This document shows, piece after piece, positions 25,151 to 33,560 of a DNA stretch of 64,000 nt; the first letter of the stretch is position 1, and every line of letters starts with the position of its first letter. The notes under the pieces were generated by a model. That model was not told the origin of the DNA, did no database searches, and saw nothing but the letters and a program-made list of their open reading frames with translations. The DNA is from Limosilactobacillus secaliphilus. GTDB lineage: Bacteria > Bacillota > Bacilli > Lactobacillales > Lactobacillaceae. The position numbers were made by a program, and so were the translations under genes. The stretch lies in assembly GCF_001437055.1 (NCBI RefSeq), contig NZ_JQBW01000004.1, positions 1 through 64,000 on the forward strand, in the 5' to 3' direction.

Positions 25151-25166
25151 CCTTAAACGGCATTTA
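25151..25166. promoter_or_regulatory. operator candidate 3
   Basis: CCTTAAACGGCATTTAC on the plus strand repeats the core of candidate 2 in opposite orientation (CTTAAACGG then TTTAC), about 50 bases away. Confidence 0.35.
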
Positions 25167-25171
25167 CAAAA

Positions 25172-25201
25172 TTAAAAAATCCCGGCAACCACCGAGATTT
25201 T
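25172..25201 (-). terminator. terminator after the HTH-PfkB gene
   Basis: Arms AAAATCCCGG (25176-25185) and CCGAGATTTT (25192-25201), ten pairs with one G-T, then a T-run on the minus strand. It separates the regulator gene from the operon promoter. Confidence 0.8.
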
Positions 25202-25210
25202 CACAATTCT

Positions 25211-26284
25211 TTATTTAGCTAGTTCATTATTGACCTGGTCACTGACGCTGGCACTGGTGGCCATCGTTCGTTCGCCCGCCAGAATCATGTGGTCGAGGGT
25301 TTGGTCTAAGGTCATGTGGCGGAGGTAGCAAGCCGCCGTCATTGCGATCATGGCGGCACCCACGCCGTTTGTATTCATCACCCGCAGATCACTTTCGTAG
25401 GGACGCGTCGCCTGCTGCTTACCATCATCATAGAAGAGTCCCCGTCGATCAACATAAAGATAGATGGCAGTGTGAAACATCGCCTGTAATTTGTGGGCAC
25501 ATTGACCAGCCGCCGTCGTTGAATTGGGCTTGATCCCCGACAAGAGGCTGGCTTCGACCCCGTTAATGACGAGACCGGTCAAATTGACATTATCTTGAAC
25601 CAAATTCGGCGCTTTGTTCACTGACACCGACTTGGCAAACAATGGCACGGTCACGTGATCGTACAACCAACGAATGCTGGCGCTGGGAATGTTGGAATCA
25701 AAGACCACCAGTTGGCTATTGTTGATGCTGACGATTTCTCGTTGCAAATACGCCGGCGACAGTTGATTGTTGATGTCCATGTCATCGACCCCGATCAACC
25801 GCTGCCCATCTTTGCGGTTGATGTAAAGGTAGATCGAAGTTGGCTGGTCTAACAGCTGCTTGGCATAGGATAGGTTGATATTGCGGCGCAGTGCGTCCTC
25901 CTTGAAGGTCCGGCCATTTTGGTCGTTTCCATACACCGTTATCAAATTGGTGCTGACCCCTAATTGAGCCAGGTTGGCCGCAACGTTTCTGCCGACCCCA
26001 CCCAGCTGGGTCACAATATGGCCGGCGTTGGAACCCTTGGGAACTAGCCGGTCTTTTTTGAGGATCCCGTAGACGTCCATGTTGGTGGCGCCGATCACCG
26101 TCACATATTTTTTGGCCGGCAAGACGTATCCTTTGCCGCTAATCAATCCCTCTTTGATCAAACGCGAGATATGGGAGGCCACTCCTGGCCGGGTGATCCC
26201 CAGACGTTGAGCCAGCTCCTTTTGCGTAATGAGTGGATTCTCCTGAATTAGTTTTAAAATCTGTGATTCACGTTCTGTCGGCAT
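25211..26284 (-). CDS. HTH-PfkB fusion regulator with inactive kinase domain
   Basis: A 357-residue protein. Residues 1-55 form a winged helix-turn-helix (SQILKLIQENPLITQKELAQ, then ITRPGVASHISRLIKEG). Residues 58-357 are a PfkB domain similar along its whole length to the neighbouring PsuK-like kinase (GATNMDVYG, GGVGRNVAANLAQLG). The catalytic GAGD is GVGA (307-310), so the base Asp is Ala310, and FADPVS has become FAKSVS. The domain can plausibly bind a substrate but should not phosphorylate it, which fits a ligand-sensing repressor or activator. The ATG at 26284 follows AGGAGG; the open frame continues 30 codons upstream without a site. It is divergent from the XTP/dITP pyrophosphatase gene. 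Confidence 0.82.
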   Translation of the reverse strand: MPTERESQILKLIQENPLITQKELAQRLGITRPGVASHISRLIKEGLISGKGYVLPAKKYVTVIGATNMDVYGILKKDRLVPKGSNAGHIVTQLGGVGRNVAANLAQLGVSTNLITVYGNDQNGRTFKEDALRRNINLSYAKQLLDQPTSIYLYINRKDGQRLIGVDDMDINNQLSPAYLQREIVSINNSQLVVFDSNIPSASIRWLYDHVTVPLFAKSVSVNKAPNLVQDNVNLTGLVINGVEASLLSGIKPNSTTAAGQCAHKLQAMFHTAIYLYVDRRGLFYDDGKQQATRPYESDLRVMNTNGVGAAMIAMTAACYLRHMTLDQTLDHMILAGERTMATSASVSDQVNNELAK

Positions 26285-26364
26285 CAATATCCTCCTAAAA
26301 ATGGATTGAAAAACGCTCCTTGTCCGTATTACAGTGTTAGTTAACAAACATAAGGAGTTATAGT

Positions 26365-26958
26365 ATGCAAACAATTATTATTGCCACCAAAAACCAAGGG
26401 AAAGCGCGGGAATACCGCGAGATGTTTGCGCCACTTGGTTTCGAGGTCAAAACATTGAGTGATTTTCGTCCCCTGACGATTAACGAAAATGGCAATTCAT
26501 TTGAAGAAAATGCCACGATCAAAGTTGAAGCCGTTGTCAAAAATCTGAACTTGCCAGCCATTGCCGATGATTCCGGCTTGGTTGTCGACGCATTAGGCGG
26601 CCGCCCAGGCATTCATTCTGCTCGCTACGCCGGTGATCATGATGACGCTGCTAACCGGGCTAAGTTACTCCGTGAACTGGCCGATGTTCCTGATGACAAA
26701 CGGACTGCCCACTTCCATACTACCATCGTTGGCTTGAAACCGGATGGTAAAAAGCTGGTCGCCAACGGCCGGGTTGATGGTCACATTTTGCACCAAGAGG
26801 TCGGTCACAACGGCTTTGGGTATGACCCACTCTTCTATGTTGACCAACTGCAATGCTCAATGGCCCAACTAACGCCTGAACAGAAAAACGCCATCAGTCA
26901 CCGGGGCAATGCCTTGCGCGAATTCATGAAGCACTTTGACGAATGGTGGCAAGGATAA
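26365..26958 (+). CDS. XTP/dITP diphosphatase (RdgB/HAM1 family)
   Basis: A 197-residue nucleotide-pool sanitising enzyme that hydrolyses non-canonical purine triphosphates such as dITP and XTP to monophosphates. Signatures: IIATKNQGKAREYREMF at the N-terminus, FEENATIKVEAVVK, ADDSGLVVDALGG, GFGYDPLF and SHRGNALREF. Length is normal. AAGGAG is eight bases before the ATG. In many Firmicutes it follows racE; here murI lies 11 kb away, so the link is broken. Confidence 0.95.
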   Translation: MQTIIIATKNQGKAREYREMFAPLGFEVKTLSDFRPLTINENGNSFEENATIKVEAVVKNLNLPAIADDSGLVVDALGGRPGIHSARYAGDHDDAANRAKLLRELADVPDDKRTAHFHTTIVGLKPDGKKLVANGRVDGHILHQEVGHNGFGYDPLFYVDQLQCSMAQLTPEQKNAISHRGNALREFMKHFDEWWQG

Positions 26959-26983
26959 GTTAATCCCTTCCAGTCATAATAAG

Positions 26984-27025
26984 AATGCCTCTCAGGTTTG
27001 AATCATCAAACTTGAGAGGCATTTC
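26984..27025. terminator. bidirectional terminator after the pyrophosphatase
   Basis: Arms AATGCCTCTCAGGTTTGA (from 26984) and TCAAACTTGAGAGGCATT (to 27023), with a T-rich plus-strand tail. The convergent DUF1292 gene ends at 27043, so it may serve both directions. Confidence 0.8.
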
Positions 27026-27042
27026 TTTTCTCTAAATTGTGA

Positions 27043-27351
27043 TTAGGCGTTGAAATTGCCGTCATCGTCGATAAAGGTATTGATGACTTCTTGTACCATG
27101 TTCCATTCCTTATCATCTTCGATAGGCAGGAGCTGGACATCATCACCCTCACTGGCATCCGGATTCTTCAATTCAAATGCCTGGATGCTGACTTCATCGG
27201 CATGTTCCTCATCTGCCGGGTAAAGGCAGATGTACCACTTGCCAGTATCATCAGCTTGGAAACGCAGGGCCTCTTTGTAGAGTTCTTCGTTGCCTTTTTC
27301 ATCAACGAGGCTAAATTCTTCACCTAAATCTTCAGGATGATTTTGACTCAT
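27043..27351 (-). CDS. DUF1292 family protein (YrzB-like)
   Basis: A 102-residue acidic cytoplasmic protein of the DUF1292 family. The conserved parts are FSLVDEKGNEELY, WYICLYPAD and LLPIEDDKEWNMVQEVINTF. Function unknown. The order ireB-ruvX-DUF1292 behind alaS is strongly conserved in Firmicutes. I take the ATG at 27351, which has TGAGG before it; that site overlaps the ruvX stop. Confidence 0.85.
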   Translation of the reverse strand: MSQNHPEDLGEEFSLVDEKGNEELYKEALRFQADDTGKWYICLYPADEEHADEVSIQAFELKNPDASEGDDVQLLPIEDDKEWNMVQEVINTFIDDDGNFNA

Positions 27352-27359
27352 TATAAACC

Positions 27360-27800
27360 TCACAGTTCTTTCGTCAGTTTGCCATGACGATCTAAATAGT
27401 TCTGTAAAATCAGGCTGGCCGCCAGCTCATCGATTACCTTTTTCTGCTTCCGTCGCGAAATGTCAGCCTCTTCGACCAGCATCCGGTGAGCTTCCACAGT
27501 GGTTAAGCGTTCATCTTGGTAATCAATTGGCAGATCAGGGAAACGTTTTTGCAACAAGTCCCCATAGTGGTGCGAGGCATCCACCCGGGGTCCCTCGGTA
27601 TTATTCATATTCTTGGGCAAACCAATCACAAAACCAGCTACCTGCCGCGCCTTGACTAATTCGGCGACCCGATCAATGCCAAAAACACCATTATCTTCGT
27701 CAATCGGAATAATCTCGACCGCCTGAGCCGTCCAACCCAGGGGGTCGCTTTCGGCAACACCGACCGTCTTTGAACCAACATCTAAACCTAACAGCCGCAT
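27360..27800 (-). CDS. ruvX: RuvX/YqgF family Holliday junction resolvase-like protein
   Basis: A 146-residue RNase H-fold nuclease of the YqgF family. It shows the metal-binding Asp in [14 protein letters not shown], the VIGLPKNMN strand, and [10 protein letters not shown] with a later Asp in [12 protein letters not shown]. The family is essential in several bacteria and has been linked to pre-16S rRNA processing as well as to Holliday junctions. It starts two bases before the stop region of the upstream ireB-like gene, with GGAGAGG as ribosome binding site. Confidence 0.93.
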   Translation of the reverse strand: MRLLGLDVGSKTVGVAESDPLGWTAQAVEIIPIDEDNGVFGIDRVAELVKARQVAGFVIGLPKNMNNTEGPRVDASHHYGDLLQKRFPDLPIDYQDERLTTVEAHRMLVEEADISRRKQKKVIDELAASLILQNYLDRHGKLTKEL

Positions 27801-27801
27801 A

Positions 27802-28065
27802 CTAATCCTCTCCGTTGTTCTTCAGGTAGGACCGGACCAATTCTTCAATGATCTCGTCGCGGGCATGTTCACGAATCAGATTACGTGCGTTGTTTAACCG
27901 CGGAATGTATGCCGGGTCTCCAGAAAGCAGGTAGCCCACAATTTGGTTAATTGGGTTGTAGCCCTTCTCCTCAAGCGCCTCGTAGACGGTCTTCAAGGTT
28001 TCTTTGACGTTTTTCTCATGGTTTTGGCCAAAATTGAAAAACATTGTTTCATCATTATTCGCCAT
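27802..28065 (-). CDS. ireB: IreB family regulatory phosphoprotein
   Basis: An 87-residue protein of the IreB (DUF965) family. In enterococci IreB is phosphorylated by the Ser/Thr kinase IreK and tunes cephalosporin resistance. Conserved blocks are [38 protein letters not shown] and [19 protein letters not shown]. The ATG at 28065 has GGAGG eight bases upstream. First gene of the ireB-ruvX-DUF1292 operon. Confidence 0.92.
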   Translation of the reverse strand: MANNDETMFFNFGQNHEKNVKETLKTVYEALEEKGYNPINQIVGYLLSGDPAYIPRLNNARNLIREHARDEIIEELVRSYLKNNGED

Positions 28066-28096
28066 TTGGGTCACCTCCAGCTTTAATCAATCTCTA

Positions 28097-28125
28097 ATTT
28101 TACTATACCAATTCACAAATAACAA
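28097..28125 (-). promoter_or_regulatory. promoter of the ireB-ruvX operon
   Basis: Minus strand: TTGTTA (28125-28120), 17-base spacer, TAAAAT (28102-28097). It lies in the short gap after alaS. Confidence 0.65.
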
Positions 28126-28146
28126 TAATAATGAGTTGAATTAGCT

Positions 28147-30801
28147 TTAATCTTCATTCATGGCCTTAACGGCGTCTTCCATGGCTTTCTTCAAGCCGGC
28201 TGGATTCTTGCCACCAGCTTGAGCCAAGGTTGGCCGGCCACCACCGCCACCTTGAATGTCTTTTGCAACCTTCTTGATCAGGTCACCGGCCTTCAATGCT
28301 TTGGCTTTAGCGTCACTGACTGCGACCAGCAAGTTGGCCTTGCCCTTGCTTTCCGTACCTAATACCAGCACATCAGACAATGCCTTCTGCCGCCACTGGT
28401 CAGCTAACTGCCGTAATTGGCCCATGCCGGCGACTTTCACAACCGCTGCAATGATCGAGCCGTTCTTGGTGTCCTGTACGTTGTCGAAAACTTGACCAGC
28501 TTGCTGTGAAGCCATCTTCGCCTGCAAGGCTTCCTGACTCTTTTGGGCCTGCTTCAGTTGTTCTTGCAGTTCGGCAACGCGGTGTGGAACTTCCTTAACT
28601 TGAGCAACCTTCAGTTCAGCACTCGTCTCTTGCAGGTAGTCAACCCGTTCCTGCATGTACTTGAAGGCATCATCCGCAGTGACCGCTTCAATCCGGCGAA
28701 TACCGGCACCGACTCCTGATTCAGAAACAATCTTGAAGAGGCCGATTTCGTTGGTATTGCCAACATGGTCACCGCCACAGAATTCGGTGTTGTAGTCGCC
28801 AATCTTAACTACCCGCACGGTCTTGCCGTACTTGCTATCAAACAGCGCAATGGCGCCCATCTTCTTGGCTGATTCGATGTCGGTTTCCACCGTGGTGACT
28901 GGCAATTGCCGCCAAATCTGTTCATTAACCATTGCTTCGACTTTGGCTAAGTCAGTGGCCGTAATCTGGCCGAAGTGGTTGAAGTCAAAGTGCAGGTAAT
29001 GGTCGGCAACCACTGAGCCAGCCTGCTGGGTATGACCACCCAGGACGTTCCGCAGCGCCTGGTCCAGCAGGTGGGTTGCCGTATGGTTCTTTTCAATCTT
29101 CAAGTGCCGCAGACGGTCAACTACCAAAAGGTAACGAGCTCCCAGCTTTAATGGCGTTGCCAGCTTGATCCGGTGCAGATTCTGCTGGTGAGGTGCGTGT
29201 TGCACATCCATGACCCGGCCAACTTCATGACCATAATTGTCGATTACGACACCGGTATCGGCAATCTGACCACCCATCTCTGCGTAGAATGGGGTCTTGT
29301 CAAAGATAACTTCGGCATTCTGGTCGCCAGGCTGAGCCACCTTCACATGCTTGCCAGCTTGAACCAAACCGATGACTTTGGCGTTATCCACAGTCAGCTG
29401 GTCGTAGCCGACATATTGACTTGGGGTCGTAAATTCAGTCCAAACGTCTTTTTGAACACCCATTCCGTTGTCAATGTTCCGTGCTTTCCGGGCCCGTTCT
29501 TGTTGTTCAGTCATCGCTGCTTCAAAGCCCTTCTCATCAACATCCAGGCCTTCGTCAGCAGCGTATTCCTTCGTTAATTCAATTGGGAAGCCGTAAGTGT
29601 CATAGAGCTTGAAGGCCGTCTGACCATCGATTAGACCGTGCTGCTTCTTCTTGGCACTGGCAATCACACTGTTCAACAGGTTCAAACCACCATTCAAAGT
29701 CGAACTGAACCGCTTCTCTTCAGACAAGATGACGGAAGCAATGTAGTCCTCGTTCTTCTGCACATCTGGGTAGTAATCGGCCATGATCTTGGCGACGGTT
29801 GGGACCATCTTGGACAGGAATGGGTCGTCAATCCCCAACTTCTTGCCGGCAACAACGGCCCGCCGCAAGAGCCGCCGAATGACGTAGCCACGACCCATGT
29901 TGGATGGCAGTGCCCCGTCACCGATAGCAAAAGTGATGGCCCGAATGTGGTCAGCGATGATCCGGAATTGGATGTCATCAGCGTCGTTTTGGCCATAGAC
30001 CTTGTTATCTGAGTATTCCTCAGCCTGCTTAATCAATGGCAGGAAGAGGTCGGTTTCAAAGTTGGTCTTGGTGTGTTCAAAAATGGAAACAACCCGTTCC
30101 AGGCCCATTCCAGTATCGATGTTCTTATGCGGCAGCGGTTCGTACTTGTCCTCTGGGGTGTGGTTGAACTGACTAAAGACAATGTTCCAGATTTCCAGGT
30201 AGCGCTCGTTTTCACCACCAGGATAGCTTTCCGGATCGTCCTCTGGCAGGTTGTTCATGGCTTGGCCACGGTCATAGAAGATTTCCGTATCCGGGCCAGA
30301 TGGACCTTGACCAATGTCCCAGAAGTTGTCCTTGTTTGGTACCAAGTGATCCTTGAGCACACCCGCCTTCAGCCAATCCTGGTAGGCTTCGTGGTCCTTT
30401 GGGTAGTAGGTAATGTACAGACGCTTAGGGTCAAAGCCGAACCAGTCATCGCCAGTCAAGAGCTCCCAAGCCCACGGGATAACCTCGTCCTTGAAGTAAT
30501 TACCAACGGAGAAGTTCCCCAGCATTTCAAACATCGTCTGGTGACGCGCCGTCTTCCCAACGTTTTCAATATCGTTGGTCCGCAGACTCTTTTGTGAGCT
30601 GGTCATCCGCGGATTTTCAGGAACAACCTTCCCATCGAAATACTTCTTCATCGTTGCCACACCGGAATTGATCCATAACAGGGTTGGGTCGTCTACCGGA
30701 ACCAGTGACTGACTCGGCATTTCCTTATGACCATGTTGAATAAAGAAGTCCAAAAACATTCGCCGGACTTGAGCACTATTCAATTTCTTAAGCTCTTTCA
30801 T
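28147..30801 (-). CDS. alaS: alanine-tRNA ligase
   Basis: An 884-residue class II synthetase, normal length, charging tRNA-Ala. The N-terminal catalytic core (from MFLDFFIQHGHKEMPS), the tRNA-recognition part, the editing domain with HTATHLLDQAL (about 564) and FCGGDHV (about 668), and the C-terminal DHHA1 domain with GGGGGRPTLAQAGG are all present. The ATG follows GAAGGGAG. Expression is controlled by the alanine T-box leader just upstream, and the promoter sits in the end of the helicase gene. Confidence 0.97.
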   Translation of the reverse strand: MKELKKLNSAQVRRMFLDFFIQHGHKEMPSQSLVPVDDPTLLWINSGVATMKKYFDGKVVPENPRMTSSQKSLRTNDIENVGKTARHQTMFEMLGNFSVGNYFKDEVIPWAWELLTGDDWFGFDPKRLYITYYPKDHEAYQDWLKAGVLKDHLVPNKDNFWDIGQGPSGPDTEIFYDRGQAMNNLPEDDPESYPGGENERYLEIWNIVFSQFNHTPEDKYEPLPHKNIDTGMGLERVVSIFEHTKTNFETDLFLPLIKQAEEYSDNKVYGQNDADDIQFRIIADHIRAITFAIGDGALPSNMGRGYVIRRLLRRAVVAGKKLGIDDPFLSKMVPTVAKIMADYYPDVQKNEDYIASVILSEEKRFSSTLNGGLNLLNSVIASAKKKQHGLIDGQTAFKLYDTYGFPIELTKEYAADEGLDVDEKGFEAAMTEQQERARKARNIDNGMGVQKDVWTEFTTPSQYVGYDQLTVDNAKVIGLVQAGKHVKVAQPGDQNAEVIFDKTPFYAEMGGQIADTGVVIDNYGHEVGRVMDVQHAPHQQNLHRIKLATPLKLGARYLLVVDRLRHLKIEKNHTATHLLDQALRNVLGGHTQQAGSVVADHYLHFDFNHFGQITATDLAKVEAMVNEQIWRQLPVTTVETDIESAKKMGAIALFDSKYGKTVRVVKIGDYNTEFCGGDHVGNTNEIGLFKIVSESGVGAGIRRIEAVTADDAFKYMQERVDYLQETSAELKVAQVKEVPHRVAELQEQLKQAQKSQEALQAKMASQQAGQVFDNVQDTKNGSIIAAVVKVAGMGQLRQLADQWRQKALSDVLVLGTESKGKANLLVAVSDAKAKALKAGDLIKKVAKDIQGGGGGRPTLAQAGGKNPAGLKKAMEDAVKAMNED

Positions 30802-30816
30802 GACTTTCTCCCTTCA

Positions 30817-31015
30817 AAAAAAAGAAAATCCATCAGTTTAGGCAGAGACGCCGAACGACGCGGTACCACTCTGCTTGCAACGATGGATTTCGTTTGCCTC
30901 TTAAAAAGCATTTTTAATTGTTATTCATTGGGTAGCAGCTGACAAACAAACACTAGCCTTCTCACCAACCAGGCCATCTCTGTGCCGCTTATTTATCAGT
31001 TATATCCCAAACCGA
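30817..31015 (-). ncRNA. T-box riboswitch, alanine type, in front of alaS
   Basis: Minus strand leader of about 200 bases. The T-box GAGTGGTACCGCG is at about 30856-30870. The competing terminator pairs GATGGATTT (30882-30890) with AAATCCATC (30826-30834) and ends in a T-run. In stem I the specifier loop between pairing arms GATAAATAAGC and GTTTGTTTGTC shows GCT (30934-30936, Ala) followed by A. Uncharged tRNA-Ala is expected to stabilise the antiterminator and allow alaS transcription. Confidence 0.88.
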
Positions 31016-31020
31016 CCATT

Positions 31021-31049
31021 ATTATAGGCGGCTCCTCAAATAAAATCAA
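31021..31049 (-). promoter_or_regulatory. promoter of the alaS T-box transcript
   Basis: Minus strand: TTGATT (31049-31044), 17-base spacer, TATAAT (31026-31021). The -35 box overlaps the helicase stop codon. Confidence 0.75.
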
Positions 31050-32425
31050 TTGCCCCGCAGTTTGGCCGCCCGTTCTGCACGGTGCTGCCGCTGACGAGCA
31101 CGACGGGCCTTGCGTTGCTTATGCCGCTGCAACTGTTGAATCTTTGCCCGTTCTTCATCCTTGATCTTATTCTTGATCCGTTTCTTATAGCCTGGTTTAA
31201 CTTTTTTCTTGGTCTTCTTAATAAAGCCTTTCACACTCGGGTCCAGTTTTTGCTGACGACGCCGGTAGTGCTTGCGCCGGTTGCGGTCGTGGGTCGTCAC
31301 AATCCGGCCATGGCTGATGGTCTTTGGAATAAAGTGGATTCCCCGTTCTTCCAGCTTACTGATCAAGTCATCTTCACCCGGCGAATACAGGGTAATGGCG
31401 GTCCCGGCTAACTTGCCCCGACCAGTCCGGCCAACCCGGTGAACAAAGTATTCCAGATCTTGGGGAATATCGTCATTGATGACCAGTGAAATTCCCTTCA
31501 CATCAATCCCGCGGGCCGCCAAATCGGTTGCCACTACGTATTGATATTCAAGGTTACGCACCTGGCGCATCATTTTCTTCCGTTCACGCGCTGGCAGGCC
31601 ACCGTGAATCAAGGCAACCTTCAGCCCCTGTTCGCTCAGAAAATGGTGTAACTCATCGGCCCGTTCACGCGTATTGGCAAAAACCAAGGCCAAAAATGGT
31701 TCACCCATCGTCAACAGCGAATAGATCAACTGGTTCTTGTCACGACCCTTGGTAGACATCAGCCAGTTCTCCACGTTCGGGTTGATGACTGTCTGCGGTG
31801 GGATCTCCTCTTCCACTGGGTTTTCCATGTACTTCTTCAAGAATGGCCGCAATCCCTTTGGAATGGTAGCGGAAAAGACCATCATCTGCGGTTGCTCAGC
31901 AAAGCGTGCCGCAATGCCGTCAACTTGGCTCAAGAAACCCATATCCAGAGTCATATCGGCTTCGTCAATAACTAGCTGGTGAGCCTCATGGATGTCAAGA
32001 CTGCCGGAACGAATCAAGTCCATAATCCGACCTGGCGTCCCAATGACCAATTGTGGTTGATGATGATGCAATTGATTGATCTGCCGCTCCTTGTCGGTTC
32101 CACCGACATAATTGTGGATGGTGAACGGGTGCGGTGCAAACTTGTTTAGCTGCTTGGCTGCCTGATAAGTCTGGTTGGCGAGTTCACGGCTAGGATCCGT
32201 AATAACGGCTTGGACCTTATTTTCGTTGGTCAGCATGTTAAAAATGGGTAAAAGGAAGGCATGGGTTTTACCACTACCGGTTGCCGACTGACCGACAACG
32301 GCCTTTCCCTTCTTGATCACTGGGATGACCCGTTCCTGAATCGGCGTCGGTTCAACAAAACCCAGGTCCTTTACCGCTTTTAATAGCCAATCTGGCAAGC
32401 CAAAGTCCTTAAATTGAGCTGTCAA
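31046..32425 (-). CDS. cshB: DEAD-box RNA helicase, CshB type
   Basis: A 459-residue DEAD-box ATP-dependent RNA helicase. Motifs are in order: Q motif with PTPIQERVIP, ATGSGKTHAF, PSRELANQ, DEADMTLD, SATIP, HGGLPARERKK, ATDLAARGIDV and HRVGRTGRG. The last 100 residues are strongly basic, an RNA-binding tail. Position next to alaS and the length fit CshB (YqfR). CshB helps RNA folding and cold adaptation in B. subtilis. The TTG start has AAAGGAG upstream. Confidence 0.88.
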   Translation of the reverse strand: MTAQFKDFGLPDWLLKAVKDLGFVEPTPIQERVIPVIKKGKAVVGQSATGSGKTHAFLLPIFNMLTNENKVQAVITDPSRELANQTYQAAKQLNKFAPHPFTIHNYVGGTDKERQINQLHHHQPQLVIGTPGRIMDLIRSGSLDIHEAHQLVIDEADMTLDMGFLSQVDGIAARFAEQPQMMVFSATIPKGLRPFLKKYMENPVEEEIPPQTVINPNVENWLMSTKGRDKNQLIYSLLTMGEPFLALVFANTRERADELHHFLSEQGLKVALIHGGLPARERKKMMRQVRNLEYQYVVATDLAARGIDVKGISLVINDDIPQDLEYFVHRVGRTGRGKLAGTAITLYSPGEDDLISKLEERGIHFIPKTISHGRIVTTHDRNRRKHYRRRQQKLDPSVKGFIKKTKKKVKPGYKKRIKNKIKDEERAKIQQLQRHKQRKARRARQRQHRAERAAKLRGN

Positions 32426-32441
32426 TTAGCTGGCTCCTTTC

Positions 32442-33392
32442 TTACTTCTGTGCCTTGGCGGTTAATTCATCCAGTTCAGCGACGACCTGTTCAATCTCTT
32501 CTTGATCCTTGGCCTTGGCGCCGCTGGCTAAAGCATGGCCACCACCATTATGTTTCTTTGCTAATTCATTAATTGCTGGTCCCTTGGAACGCAGCCGTAC
32601 CCTGAAGTGGCCGTCTTCCTGCTGAACAAAGATGGCCCAGGCGCTGACGTCGGTGATCCGTCCTGGCAGAGAAACCACTGCCGACGTCCCCGCTTCAGTC
32701 AGGCCGAAGCGTTTCAATACGTTATCGGTCAAAACCACGTAAGCAGCGCCAGTCTGGGTGATGGTTAAGTTTTCGTAGACATAGGCCGACAAGCGGGCAA
32801 CGGCTGGGCTGATCTGGTTCTCGCGTTGACTGATGGCTGCTGCATGGGCGCCTGAAGCCATCAGTGCTCCTGCCACCAGCATGGTCTTGGCTGTGGTTGC
32901 TGGGTACAGGAAACGACCCGTGTCACCGATGATACCGGCATACAATGCGTCAGCGGCTGAAGATGGCAGCTTCAATTCCTTGGCGAAATGCTGGTAAAAG
33001 GCGTAGATCATTTCGGAACAGCTGGATGCTTCTGGTTCAACCCACATAATGTCGCCGAAGGGTTCGTCGTTGGGATGGTGGTCAATTTTGATTAACTTAT
33101 CACCATTATCGAAGCGCCGGTCATCAATCCGTGGTGCATTGGCTGTGTCGGTAACGATGACCAGTGCGTCGTGATAGTCATCGCCGTTAACCTTATCCAT
33201 CTTGCCAATCCATGACAGTCCTGGGATTTCCTTACCCACAACGTAAACTTCCTTATAAGGGAACGACGCCTTCAAGATCCGGGCCAGGCCCACTTGGGAG
33301 CCAATCGCATCCGGGTCGGGGCGCTGGTGCCGGTGGATAATAATGCGTGAGTACTTTTTGATTTCAGCCATAATGGCAGTCATTTGATCCAT
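32442..33392 (-). CDS. nrnA: bifunctional oligoribonuclease/PAP phosphatase NrnA
   Basis: A 316-residue DHH/DHHA1 phosphoesterase. Metal motifs HQRPDPDAIGS (about 21), VTDTAN (about 80), IDHHPND (about 102) and the substrate loop NGGGHALASG (about 285) are intact. NrnA degrades nano-RNAs and dephosphorylates pAp; some relatives act on cyclic dinucleotide products. It lies 16 bases upstream of the helicase, so RNA turnover genes share a transcript. GAGGTG precedes the ATG. Confidence 0.92.
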   Translation of the reverse strand: MDQMTAIMAEIKKYSRIIIHRHQRPDPDAIGSQVGLARILKASFPYKEVYVVGKEIPGLSWIGKMDKVNGDDYHDALVIVTDTANAPRIDDRRFDNGDKLIKIDHHPNDEPFGDIMWVEPEASSCSEMIYAFYQHFAKELKLPSSAADALYAGIIGDTGRFLYPATTAKTMLVAGALMASGAHAAAISQRENQISPAVARLSAYVYENLTITQTGAAYVVLTDNVLKRFGLTEAGTSAVVSLPGRITDVSAWAIFVQQEDGHFRVRLRSKGPAINELAKKHNGGGHALASGAKAKDQEEIEQVVAELDELTAKAQK

Positions 33393-33412
33393 AATTACAC
33401 CTCATAGTTCGC

Positions 33413-33457
33413 AAAAAAGCTGCGACACATTGGTTTAAAAGGCCACATGTCACAGCT
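33413..33457 (-). terminator. terminator after yajC
   Basis: Arms AGCTGCGACACATTGG (from 33418) and CCACATGTCACAGCT (33443-33457) with a T6 run on the minus strand. The rest of the gap up to 33560 shows nothing further. Confidence 0.85.
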
Positions 33458-33560
33458 ACAACAGCCACTCTTTGATCGATGCTGGTCAACCAAAAAGGAG
33501 CGCTTTATTTACCTGGCTAGATGATCATCAACCAAAACAGACGATCATCGTCACCTTAAC

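Noticed and set aside
29173-30597. Long plus-strand frames opposite alaS
   Set aside because: No ribosome binding sites and composition set by the alaS codons on the other strand.
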